Part shown: piece by piece, positions 42,242-50,385 of the stretch
Layout: each line of letters begins with the position of its first letter
How positions within the stretch are numbered: the stretch's first letter is position 1
Assembly: GCA_038150305.1 (NCBI GenBank)
Contig: JAYOTG010000009.1
Span: 11,308 to 75,307 of the forward strand
Direction: 5' to 3'
Length of the DNA: 64,000 bases
Origin: MGIIa-L3 sp038150305
GTDB taxonomy: Archaea > Thermoplasmatota > Poseidoniia > Poseidoniales > Poseidoniaceae
Program-made: the position numbers and the translations under genes
Notes under the pieces: model-generated
Databases searched by the model: none
Told to the model about the DNA's origin: nothing
The model's input: only the letters and a program-made list of their open reading frames with translations

Positions 42242-43833
42242 TCTTCTTCGTCGACGTCCTTCTTTCTCGCGCCCGGCTCTCGCCACGTGGATGGCGAAAA
42301 GAGGATCACAGCCGTCAGTAGTTCAAGACGGCCGAACCACATCAAAATCCCCGTCAAAATCAGCCCGCCGTTTGGCATGGCGGCCCAAGTGACCGCTGGC
42401 CCGAATTGACCCATCGCGGGACCCGTGTTGCCCAACGCGCTTGCGGTCACGCCAATGACGGTCAGGACGTCAAGGTCCTCGCCCATCGGGGCCATGATCA
42501 GGGCCAGGAGCAACGATGCTCCGGCGAAGAGGAGGATCCAAACCAGCAGCATGCCAACGATCAATTCGACTTGCTCCTGTTCAACCTGCTCGCCGTTCAT
42601 TCGAACGGTGTGGATGCGCCTCGGGTGGGTGAGTCGGTTCAATTGGCGTCGCGCCACCTTGACGGCGAGGCTGATGCGTAGCAGTTTGAGACCGCCTGCG
42701 GTCGAACCTGCGGAAGCGCCCACCACCATCAACATCAGAATGACGATTTGAGCAATGACGGGCCACAGCATGTAATCGGCCGTGCCGTATCCTGTTGATG
42801 TCGCGATGGCGACCACTTGAAACAGGGATTTCCGCAAGGGTTCGCTCCCCACGTCACCGCCCTTGACGTACAGCGCTGCCGTGATGATGGCCGTGGCTCC
42901 GACCAAGTAGGCGATGTAGGTCTTGAATTCCTCATCGGCCCACATCTTTCCGGGTTGCCGCTGGACGATGAAGTAGAGCAGCGTGAAGTTGACACCTGCC
43001 AGGAACATGAACACCAAGATGATCGATTCCAGAGCAGCGGAGTCCCAGTGACCGATGCTGTCGTCGGTGGTCGAGAAACCGCCGCTTGGCATCGTGGTCA
43101 GGCCGTGATTGACGGCCTCGAAGGTGTTCATGGGCGTCAGGCCGATGAGCAACGCAATTTCGAGGAGGGTCAGCACGAGGTACATGATCCACAACGCCTG
43201 GGCAGTTTGCGCAAGCTTGGGGCGCAGGCGGGAAAGGGAAGGACCGGTCAGTTCGGCTCGTGCGAGGGCCATCCCACCGCCCAAAACGCGTGACAGGACC
43301 ACCATGCTCAGCATGATGACACCCATGCCCCCCAACCACTGCATGGTTGAGCGCCACAACAGAAGCCCACGCGACTGGGCGCCGATGCAATCTTCCGTGT
43401 TCGCGAAACAATTCGGTGAGGTGGACACGTCGATGATGGTCGTCCCTGTGGTGGTGAATCCGGACATCGCTTCAAACCCAGAATGGATGAGGCCTTCCAT
43501 GGCGGCAAGGAGAGTGACGTCTGGGGTAAATGGGCCATGAAACATGCCGCCTAACCAGAAGGGCATGGCGCCAAAGGCCACAACGACCGGATAGGCCAAC
43601 GCCACGGTGGCGAAGGCTTCCCTGTCCCGTAAGCGGTCCGGGGTTTCTGGGGTGGTGCCGTAGCGCAGCATCAGCCAACTGGAGCCCATCGCCAGCAGCG
43701 TGGATGGGAGGAACGCGATGAGGGCCATCTGCACGTCATCGAGGAAGGCCGTGGCGATGCCAACGAGGGCCAAGGGGACCGTGAGGGCCCCGACGGTCCA
43801 ACCCAGAATGAGGTACAGCACGTCCCAACGCAT
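42223..43833 (-). CDS. trkH: Potassium uptake protein TrkH
   Basis: The ion-conducting subunit of the Trk potassium uptake system. The 536-residue membrane protein shows the four pore-loop repeats with the filter glycines: MSGFTTTGTTII, TTMPSGGFSTTDD, ATSTGYGTADYML and ASALGNTGPAMG. About twelve membrane segments are visible. The ATG is 3 bases after the trkA stop, so TrkA and TrkH are co-translated. Gated by the RCK subunit TrkA. Confidence 0.95.
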   Translation of the reverse strand: MRWDVLYLILGWTVGALTVPLALVGIATAFLDDVQMALIAFLPSTLLAMGSSWLMLRYGTTPETPDRLRDREAFATVALAYPVVVAFGAMPFWLGGMFHGPFTPDVTLLAAMEGLIHSGFEAMSGFTTTGTTIIDVSTSPNCFANTEDCIGAQSRGLLLWRSTMQWLGGMGVIMLSMVVLSRVLGGGMALARAELTGPSLSRLRPKLAQTAQALWIMYLVLTLLEIALLIGLTPMNTFEAVNHGLTTMPSGGFSTTDDSIGHWDSAALESIILVFMFLAGVNFTLLYFIVQRQPGKMWADEEFKTYIAYLVGATAIITAALYVKGGDVGSEPLRKSLFQVVAIATSTGYGTADYMLWPVIAQIVILMLMVVGASAGSTAGGLKLLRISLAVKVARRQLNRLTHPRRIHTVRMNGEQVEQEQVELIVGMLLVWILLFAGASLLLALIMAPMGEDLDVLTVIGVTASALGNTGPAMGQFGPAVTWAAMPNGGLILTGILMWFGRLELLTAVILFSPSTWREPGARKKDVDEEDQNSVV

Positions 43834-43836
43834 GCA

Positions 43837-45255
43837 TCACACCCGGAATTTTTTCTCCACGTCTGCGACGTGGTCGGGGGACGTGAAGATGATCAAGCGA
43901 TCGTGTTCGATCAGGGTTTCATCGGGGTGAGGATCATGCGACGACCAGCGCCCATGCGAATCGCTGCGTTGGATGAAGGCGATCCGCATCCAGTCGGGGA
44001 AACCACCCTCTCGAATGCGTCGTCCACAAAACTTGGCCGCCTTGGTGACCTCGTGGGTGACGCCAACGACGTTGGGAATCGTGGAGAGAACCGCATAATG
44101 CCCGGCGAGTTTCCTGTGCACGAGCGTCAACAACTCGTCGACGGCCACGCGGGTGATGTCGACGGAGAAGCTGATGCCCATGCGCTGCACGACGTGAACA
44201 AGATCGTTGTCGTTGAGAATCAGTCCTGTGTTGGGTACGCCGAGGTCCATGGCGAACAACATCGCGGCGATGTTGGCGTGGTCATCGTCCAAGGCGCCGA
44301 CCGCGACGTCCATGCCGCCCATGCCAACTTCTTCCATGGTTTCCCGAGAAACATGGTCGCCGTGAATGACCTCAAGCTCAGGGTGTCCGCCAATGCGGTG
44401 ACCTGAGATGGCGTTGGCCGTTTGCAGGTCACCTTCAACGATCATCACGTGTGCGCCTTCAGTCAACCAATGCTCGGCGATGCGCAGACCAAGCCTCGAG
44501 CCACCGACCACGACCACCTTCGGCTGGGCGGGGAAGGCGCGCACGTCATGCCCGAAGGTATGGACAAGATCGTCGAATGAGCCGAGGCCTGTGGTGGCCA
44601 CTGCGATACGGTCTCCCGGTCGGAGCACGGTGGTTCCTGAGGGCACGATGCTCCGCGTTCCCTTGCGCTTGAGTCCAATGAGCAGCGGTACTGGAGAACC
44701 GGCTTCCACCTCGACGTCGGCCAAAGGCACGTCCAAAGGAAGGCGACAATCTTCCGTGATTTCGAGTTCCACGAGGTAGGCTTCGTGGTCGAAGGGAATC
44801 ACTTCGGCGAAGGAGGATGCCCGAATGCCGGATGAGAGCCGGCTGATGGCGCCGTCAATTGGGTCGATGGCACGGTCCACTTCGGCCCATGCCGCAAGAC
44901 CGCCGTGCGCCTGTTCGTCGAGGATGGTCTCATCGCGGATCCTAGAGATGGTCAAGAGGTCCTCACGCGTTCCACCGCGGTGTTCGTGCAGGTGCTTGGC
45001 CAACCCACACGCAAGCACGTTGCGGTCGTCCTTGTCGGTCGCCGCGATGAACACGTCAGCACGCTCAATGCCTGCCTCAATCAGGGCCTGTCGGTCGAGC
45101 ATGTCACCGTGCAGGACCAGCATGTCGAAGGCTTGCGCGTTTTTCACGGCCCTCGAATTCATGTCGAGAAGCACGACGTCGTTCTTCTGCTCCTTGATGA
45201 GGGCCTCGGCCAAGCCGAGGCCAACGCGACCTGCACCTGCAATCACCACCAGCAT
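43837..45255 (-). CDS. trkA: Trk system potassium uptake regulatory protein TrkA
   Basis: Cytoplasmic gating ring subunit of TrkH, binding NAD(H)/ATP. The 472-residue protein holds two RCK modules: N-terminal Rossmann MLVVIAGAGRVGLGLAEALI with the LLDMNSRAVKNAQ strand, then an RCK-C domain with LRPGDRIAVATTGLG, and a second Rossmann KVVVVGGSRLGLRIAEHWLT at about residue 245 followed by another RCK-C with FIQRSDSHGRW. Sits between the transglutaminase-like gene (4 bases upstream) and trkH. Confidence 0.95.
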   Translation of the reverse strand: MLVVIAGAGRVGLGLAEALIKEQKNDVVLLDMNSRAVKNAQAFDMLVLHGDMLDRQALIEAGIERADVFIAATDKDDRNVLACGLAKHLHEHRGGTREDLLTISRIRDETILDEQAHGGLAAWAEVDRAIDPIDGAISRLSSGIRASSFAEVIPFDHEAYLVELEITEDCRLPLDVPLADVEVEAGSPVPLLIGLKRKGTRSIVPSGTTVLRPGDRIAVATTGLGSFDDLVHTFGHDVRAFPAQPKVVVVGGSRLGLRIAEHWLTEGAHVMIVEGDLQTANAISGHRIGGHPELEVIHGDHVSRETMEEVGMGGMDVAVGALDDDHANIAAMLFAMDLGVPNTGLILNDNDLVHVVQRMGISFSVDITRVAVDELLTLVHRKLAGHYAVLSTIPNVVGVTHEVTKAAKFCGRRIREGGFPDWMRIAFIQRSDSHGRWSSHDPHPDETLIEHDRLIIFTSPDHVADVEKKFRV

Positions 45256-45259
45256 GTCA

Positions 45260-46795
45260 TCACCTCAGGTCTTCGGAGAGCTTGTTCACGCTGTAGGAGC
45301 CGCCGTCCAATTGGACGCCTTCTGCCGTGCTGATGAGCATGTTTCGTTCGATTGGCGTCTCGCCGATGTTGGCTGCGGTGAAGATGGTGCTCTGGTAGGC
45401 GGAGGCGATGGCATCCCCTGAAGGGTCGGGCTCCTCCATCCAATCCACGTAGGCGTTGGTGGTGTGCAAGAGCCACTTGTTGTTGACGACGTCAACGCTG
45501 GCCTCCACAAAGCAGTCGTTGGCGTCGATCAGGTTGGCCGTGCACCATCCTTCATCGAGCGGGAGCATGATGTAGCCCCACGCATGCAACTCCCACGTGG
45601 TGAAACTGAGGGGGTCGACAAGTGCGCCGAACACAAACCAACCGGGGATGCCTTTGGTCCTCAAAATCGACAGGAAAGCGTTGGTTTGTTCATCGCAGTC
45701 ACCGGTGCCGTCGGCCAAGCACGTTGGACCTGAACGAGGCGTGTTCAAGGCGTACTCATCGTAGGGCACGTTCTCATGCATCCAGTCGAAGGTGGCACGG
45801 GCGAAGGCGTAGACGTTGTCCTGACGTCCTTCAGGAAGGCGCATCGAGATGAGGTCCGCCGTCTCTTGCACGATTTGGGCGGTGGAATCGATGGCATAAC
45901 CGCGGTCAGAACCGTTCTCGTAGACGCCGAGGTCGTACCAGCGTCCGTCTGTGAATTCAGCGACGCGAAGACCGTCTCGTCGGTCGCTCAAATCGTCAAA
46001 GGTTCCAGAGCGATCGACGTTGATGCCGGTTGCACCACCTGGAATCCGTGCATCGACGCGGTCGTGGTCCCACCAGGTGTAACTCTTCACCGCCACGTTC
46101 GCAACGGTGGTGAAGCGGACGACGTCCCCGGCCTCCATGTTGAGTCGAACTTTCACGCATGCCGTGATGGAGCACTGTTCGTGGTCGTTGACCGCTTGAC
46201 TTGGCCACCAAACTTCATGGCCTTGGCTTGAGATCCATGCGTTGTCACGTTCAACCGTGGTGCCGTCCAAGGGGACATTCACGCTCTCGCCTTCGACGGT
46301 CACGACGAAGCTTTCAGGGACTTGCAACGTGAACGGCGTGCTGCTGTCAATGGCCGTTTCCATACCGTGTGCGCTGGTGAGGTTGAGCGGCAGTCGAATG
46401 GTTTCCAGGAGGTATGCCGGCCGGTCAAGATGGTTTTCAACCTCATAATCGCGTTGCACGCCGAACGAAGCCTCTTGCGGATAAATCAGCGGACCCTCGA
46501 GCAGTTGCGCGAGGTATTCGTCGAGGTTGTCCACGGTGCCAAAGGCCGCCTCTCTGGCTTGCGGAGAGAGAAACGCGAAAATCACGAAGGCCAGCATGAA
46601 CACCGATCGCTGCCTGTTTCGTCGGCGTTTCATGATGTTCCGCGTGCGTCCCTTTTGGTCGACCACGACACCGCGCTGTTTTGGGGCGCTGGGCATGGAG
46701 TACCCCTTACCTTCACCCTTGAGAAATCGGCCGCACGTGTAGCATACGGCATCGCCGGGGAGCGTGACCGCACGGCAGTGTGGGCAGGTGCCCAT
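45260..46795 (-). CDS. Membrane-anchored transglutaminase-like protein with N-terminal zinc ribbon
   Basis: A 511-residue protein. The N-terminus has a zinc ribbon (C4, C7, C18, C21: CPHCRAVTLPGDAVCYTCG), a basic stretch, and one membrane segment (VFMLAFVIFAFLS) at about residues 65-78, so most of the chain should lie outside the membrane. After a beta-rich part, a transglutaminase-like fold carries the triad Cys in GTGDCDEQTNAFLSIL (about 366), His in ELHAWGYIML (about 403) and Asp in LIDAND (about 421). Could be a protease, amidase or crosslinking enzyme at the cell surface. Same operon as trkA and trkH; the relationship to potassium uptake is unknown. Confidence 0.82.
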   Translation of the reverse strand: MGTCPHCRAVTLPGDAVCYTCGRFLKGEGKGYSMPSAPKQRGVVVDQKGRTRNIMKRRRNRQRSVFMLAFVIFAFLSPQAREAAFGTVDNLDEYLAQLLEGPLIYPQEASFGVQRDYEVENHLDRPAYLLETIRLPLNLTSAHGMETAIDSSTPFTLQVPESFVVTVEGESVNVPLDGTTVERDNAWISSQGHEVWWPSQAVNDHEQCSITACVKVRLNMEAGDVVRFTTVANVAVKSYTWWDHDRVDARIPGGATGINVDRSGTFDDLSDRRDGLRVAEFTDGRWYDLGVYENGSDRGYAIDSTAQIVQETADLISMRLPEGRQDNVYAFARATFDWMHENVPYDEYALNTPRSGPTCLADGTGDCDEQTNAFLSILRTKGIPGWFVFGALVDPLSFTTWELHAWGYIMLPLDEGWCTANLIDANDCFVEASVDVVNNKWLLHTTNAYVDWMEEPDPSGDAIASAYQSTIFTAANIGETPIERNMLISTAEGVQLDGGSYSVNKLSEDLR

Positions 46796-46840
46796 GCTTC
46801 CTTCTGCCGACCGACGCCGTTTAACGCTTCCTTGGAGGAT

Positions 46841-47599
46841 TTACTCCTCCTCTCGTTCCCGCGTGCGCTGTTCACGTGCACGTTCTGCTCGAACGCGGCG
46901 CAGGGCGCGTTTTGCTTGGGGGCTCAGCCCGTCCCACACCCATGCGCTGACACGGGGTTCCATGGACAACAAAAGCACGGCGGCAGCCAGCCAGATGAGC
47001 GGTTGGAAAAAGGCGTAGTAAGCAAGGCTGAGGAGGACCATGCGCCACACTGCGGCCCGAACAACGGCTCCGACCCGTCGCCCTTGGAGCATCAAATGGC
47101 CTTGCCAGGCGGTCAACGTCCCCTCCAATCGTGGGAACAAGAGGCCGAAGGCGGCGGCTCCAAGCCATCGATGGGCGCCGTCGAAGGTTCCCTCGGCGTT
47201 GAGCAATTGCGCGCTCAGGAACAACCCCTGCATGCCGCCCATCGCTGCACCGAGGGCCCAGCCCGAGGTCGTTTGTGCGCTTGCCTCGCGGACCTTGGCC
47301 CGTCGCAGGATGAGGTGTGCGGCGGCGGAGTGCATCGAGACAAACCACAGCAAAACAAGCAGGTTTGGGCCTTGCGAAGCCGGTGCACCTCCGACGACGA
47401 CGTCGAAATAAGGGATGAACAGCGTTTGAAACTCGAGTGCAGCCACCACGGCGCCGAGGACGAAACCCCACAAGACGTGGCTCCAGGCGAGGCTCAGGTC
47501 GTAGAAACCCGCATATTGCGTCATCACGCCGCGCCATGCCAAGCCCATGCCAAGCAGGGCGAGCAAGGCCGCGATCTGGAAGACCACGGCCTCTTGCAT
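46841..47599 (-). CDS. Multi-pass membrane protein
   Basis: A 252-residue protein with about six hydrophobic segments, e.g. FQIAALLALLGMGLAW, SHVLWGFVLGAVVAALEF, LLVLLWFVSMHSAAAHLI and PLIWLAAAVLLLSM, and a basic C-terminal tail (KRALRRVRAERAREQRTRER). Diverges from the Get3-like gene at 47676; the 45-base gap before 46795 on the same strand separates it from the TGase-TrkA-TrkH operon. No family recognised. Confidence 0.68.
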   Translation of the reverse strand: MQEAVVFQIAALLALLGMGLAWRGVMTQYAGFYDLSLAWSHVLWGFVLGAVVAALEFQTLFIPYFDVVVGGAPASQGPNLLVLLWFVSMHSAAAHLILRRAKVREASAQTTSGWALGAAMGGMQGLFLSAQLLNAEGTFDGAHRWLGAAAFGLLFPRLEGTLTAWQGHLMLQGRRVGAVVRAAVWRMVLLSLAYYAFFQPLIWLAAAVLLLSMEPRVSAWVWDGLSPQAKRALRRVRAERAREQRTREREEE

Positions 47600-47675
47600 G
47601 CCTCAAGGCAGGCCCTCATGTTGATGAAGCATCCCACGTCGAGAAGTTCAAACGGCCCCGTTCCTCAGCCGAACC

Positions 47676-48920
47676 ATGGCCCGACTGCTGTTGTTTGGCG
47701 GAAAAGGCGGTGTCGGAAAGACGACCTGTTCGGCAGCGAGCGCCATTCGCCTTGCCGACGCGGGACTTCGGGTTTTGCTGGTGTCCAGCGATCCGGCCCA
47801 CTCCACGTCGGACTCGTTGGGTCTTGAGCTTGGTCCGGAACCCACTCCAGTCGAGGGCGTTCCGGGCCTCTTCGGTTTGGAGATGGACCCTGAAGCCCGC
47901 GTGGCTCAGGCCATGCCAAAATTGAGCGAAGCCATGCAGGGTCTCGGAAACGGGGGTCCATTTGCCGGCTTGGCGGGCATGGCCGGTGGCGACCTCGGCG
48001 GAGCCGCGGCCGATGTGGGCAGCGAGGTCGAAGCGTCTGACCTCCTCCTGCCTGGTCTCGACGAAGCGCTGGCGTTCGATGAGTTGCTGAAGCACATCGA
48101 GGACCTTCGCTGGGACGTGGTCGTGTTTGACACGGCGCCGACGGGTCATACGTTGCGCTTTTTGGCGCTGCCGGAACTCATCGATGCATGGTCGGACCGG
48201 CTGCTTCGCCTGATGCGAGCTTCCGGTGGCATCCGCTCGATGCTCTTCGGACGAAAGGAAAGCGACGCGATGAAGGAGGAGCTCGAGCGGTTCCGACGCC
48301 GCGTGTTGCACATTCGAAGGATCCTTTCAGATCCGTCCACGACCAGGTTCACCTTGGTGACCATTCCTGAGCGCATGGGCGTGAACGAGACCGTTCGTGC
48401 CAATAAAGCCCTGCAACATCATGGGTTGCCGGTCACGGGTTGCGTGGTCAACCGCGTGACGCCTGAATTCGATCACCCCTTCTTGGCACGTCGTCGCTCA
48501 GAGGAGCAGGGCAGGATCCGCGAACTTGAGGAGGCGCTCGGCGATTTCACGCCAGTCTGTGTGCCGTTGATGGACACGGAAGTTCACGGCCTGGACGGGC
48601 TCCGTGACCTCGCTCAGGTCCTCTACGGTGACCTTCAAGCCATGCCAGAAGGCATTGGCCCACATCCGATGGGCGATCCACTGCATCATGAACTCCACCG
48701 CTCGCTCGTGGTGGAACAGGCGGAAGACGAGGAGACCATCCAACTTCACCTGCCGGGACTCGCACGCGAAGACCTCAGCCTCCGCAGCGAGGAAGGACGG
48801 CTGCTCGTTGGCGTGAACGGTCATGAACGTCATGTGCCGACGTCCTGTGCGGTCAAGGCCAGCACAGTGGTCGCCCGGTTCCGAGGCGAGGTGCTGCACC
48901 TGACGGTCCCGATTTCCTGA
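47676..48920 (+). CDS. Get3/ArsA-type ATPase with C-terminal HSP20-like domain
   Basis: A 414-residue deviant P-loop ATPase. P-loop GGKGGVGKTT (residues 8-17) with the signature lysine, switch I SSDPAHSTSDSLG, switch II DTAPTGHTLRFLALPEL and the late NRVTPEF strand identify the Get3/ArsA family. The C-terminal 90 residues form a small beta sandwich (LHLPGLAREDLSLRSEEG, AKPVALK-like strands ending LHLTVPIS), the HSP20-like domain found in many prokaryotic Get3 proteins. In eukaryotes and some archaea the family delivers tail-anchored membrane proteins. No arsenite-binding cysteine triad is evident. The SRP54 gene follows 40 bases later. Confidence 0.92.
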   Translation: MARLLLFGGKGGVGKTTCSAASAIRLADAGLRVLLVSSDPAHSTSDSLGLELGPEPTPVEGVPGLFGLEMDPEARVAQAMPKLSEAMQGLGNGGPFAGLAGMAGGDLGGAAADVGSEVEASDLLLPGLDEALAFDELLKHIEDLRWDVVVFDTAPTGHTLRFLALPELIDAWSDRLLRLMRASGGIRSMLFGRKESDAMKEELERFRRRVLHIRRILSDPSTTRFTLVTIPERMGVNETVRANKALQHHGLPVTGCVVNRVTPEFDHPFLARRRSEEQGRIRELEEALGDFTPVCVPLMDTEVHGLDGLRDLAQVLYGDLQAMPEGIGPHPMGDPLHHELHRSLVVEQAEDEETIQLHLPGLAREDLSLRSEEGRLLVGVNGHERHVPTSCAVKASTVVARFRGEVLHLTVPIS

Positions 48921-48960
48921 CCGTCAACAGGTTGAAACCCACCCCTTGTGAGGCGAAGAC

Positions 48961-50331
48961 ATGGCGCTGGAAGGCCTCTCCAAGGGGATTTTCCGGTCCC
49001 TCGGCTTTCTCAAGTCCAAGCGTCGCCTGGACGAGGAAGAACTCCGCGACATGACGAAGAGCCTGCGCAGGGCTTTGCAGGAAGCGGATTTCAACGTCCG
49101 ACAAACCAAGGAGATCGTCGAACGGCTCGAAGCGAGAATGCGGGAGGAAGAACCTCGTCCTGGCATCACGCTCCAAACCCATGCGATGAACATCCTCTAC
49201 ACCGAATTGGTCCGCCTGCTCGGTCCCTCCTCTGAATTCCGACCTCACGGAAACACCCTCCTTCTCGTTGGTCTCTACGGTCAAGGAAAGACCACCACGA
49301 CGGCCAAGCTGGCCGAGTGGTACCGCAAGAAGCACGGTGTTCGCGTGGCCGTGATCGAAGCGGACGTTCACCGGCCCGGTGCCTACGCCCAATTGAGCCA
49401 ACTCCTCGAGGGAACCTCCGTCCAGGTCTACGGCGAACCCGACACCAAAGACGCCGCAACCATCGTGCGGAACGGGCTCGAAGCCACGTCCTCGGCCGAC
49501 TTTGTCATCATCGACACCGCCGGCCGTCACGAACTTGACGAGGAATTGGTGGTCGAACTCGATGAGATCGCCGCTCTTGCTCAGGCCGAAGAACGCTGGC
49601 TCGTGATCGACGCACAAGTCGGACAAGCGGCCGGGCCCGTCGCTGCCTCATTCCACGATTTGGCCGGCGTCACGGGCATCGTCATCACCAAACTCGACGG
49701 TACGGCACGTGGTGGTGGCGCGCTCTCGGCCGTTGCGGCCACGGGGGCTCCAATCGTCCATATCGGTGTGGGCGAGCAGGTCAAGGACCTCGAGCGATTC
49801 GAATCCGACCGATTCATTTCGCGGTTGCTCGGCATGGGTGACATTCAGGGCCTGATCGATTTGGCTCCGGAGGACCTCGATGAGGAGGAAGCCTTGCGAC
49901 TGACACAGCGCCTGATGTCCGGTCGGTTCACCCTCAACGACATGTACAAGCAAATGGAAATGATGTCCAAAGTTGGCACCATTGACAAATTGATGTCCTT
50001 TTTGCCGGGTGGCATGCTTGGCGGCATGGCCCAAGCCTCAAAGTCCCAAAAGGAAGCCATGCAAGCCAATCTTGACCGCTATCGTGTGATCATGGACAGC
50101 ATGACCACGTGGGAAAAGAACGAACCTGCGAAGATCAAGGTCGAGCGTGTTCGTCGTATCGCAAAAGGCTCTGGCGTGAAGGAAAAGGACGTCCGCGAAC
50201 TCATCGGGCAATGGAACCGCTCGCGGAAGATGATGAAGGGGATGGGTGGAAACCGACGCCTCAACAAGCAGATGCGGAAGATGATGAAAGACGGCGAGAT
50301 GGAACTCGACGGCGACTCCCTTCCGTTTTGA
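48961..50331 (+). CDS. srp54: Signal recognition particle 54 kDa protein
   Basis: GTPase that binds signal sequences on the ribosome and 7S RNA. The 456-residue protein has the N domain (residues 1-85, DEEELRDMTKSLRRALQEAD), G domain with G1 GLYGQGKTTTTAKLA, DVHRPGAYAQ, G3 DTAGRH and G4 TKLDGTARGGGALS, and the methionine-rich M domain (MYKQMEMMSKVGTIDKLMSF, KMMKGMGG near the C-terminus) that binds RNA and signal peptides. GTGAGGCG before the ATG is the ribosome site. Downstream of the Get3-like gene, so both membrane-targeting factors lie together. The 7S RNA gene is not in the window. Confidence 0.96.
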   Translation: MALEGLSKGIFRSLGFLKSKRRLDEEELRDMTKSLRRALQEADFNVRQTKEIVERLEARMREEEPRPGITLQTHAMNILYTELVRLLGPSSEFRPHGNTLLLVGLYGQGKTTTTAKLAEWYRKKHGVRVAVIEADVHRPGAYAQLSQLLEGTSVQVYGEPDTKDAATIVRNGLEATSSADFVIIDTAGRHELDEELVVELDEIAALAQAEERWLVIDAQVGQAAGPVAASFHDLAGVTGIVITKLDGTARGGGALSAVAATGAPIVHIGVGEQVKDLERFESDRFISRLLGMGDIQGLIDLAPEDLDEEEALRLTQRLMSGRFTLNDMYKQMEMMSKVGTIDKLMSFLPGGMLGGMAQASKSQKEAMQANLDRYRVIMDSMTTWEKNEPAKIKVERVRRIAKGSGVKEKDVRELIGQWNRSRKMMKGMGGNRRLNKQMRKMMKDGEMELDGDSLPF

Positions 50332-50385
50332 TTAGCCCTCACGGCGTGTGAAAGGTCTCCCCATTGCTGAGGATGGTGTGTTGCG

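Noticed and set aside
46872..47606. 244-codon minus-strand frame overlapping the membrane protein at 46841-47599
   Set aside because: The alternative frame is very arginine-rich without hydrophobic helices; the chosen frame gives regular membrane segments.
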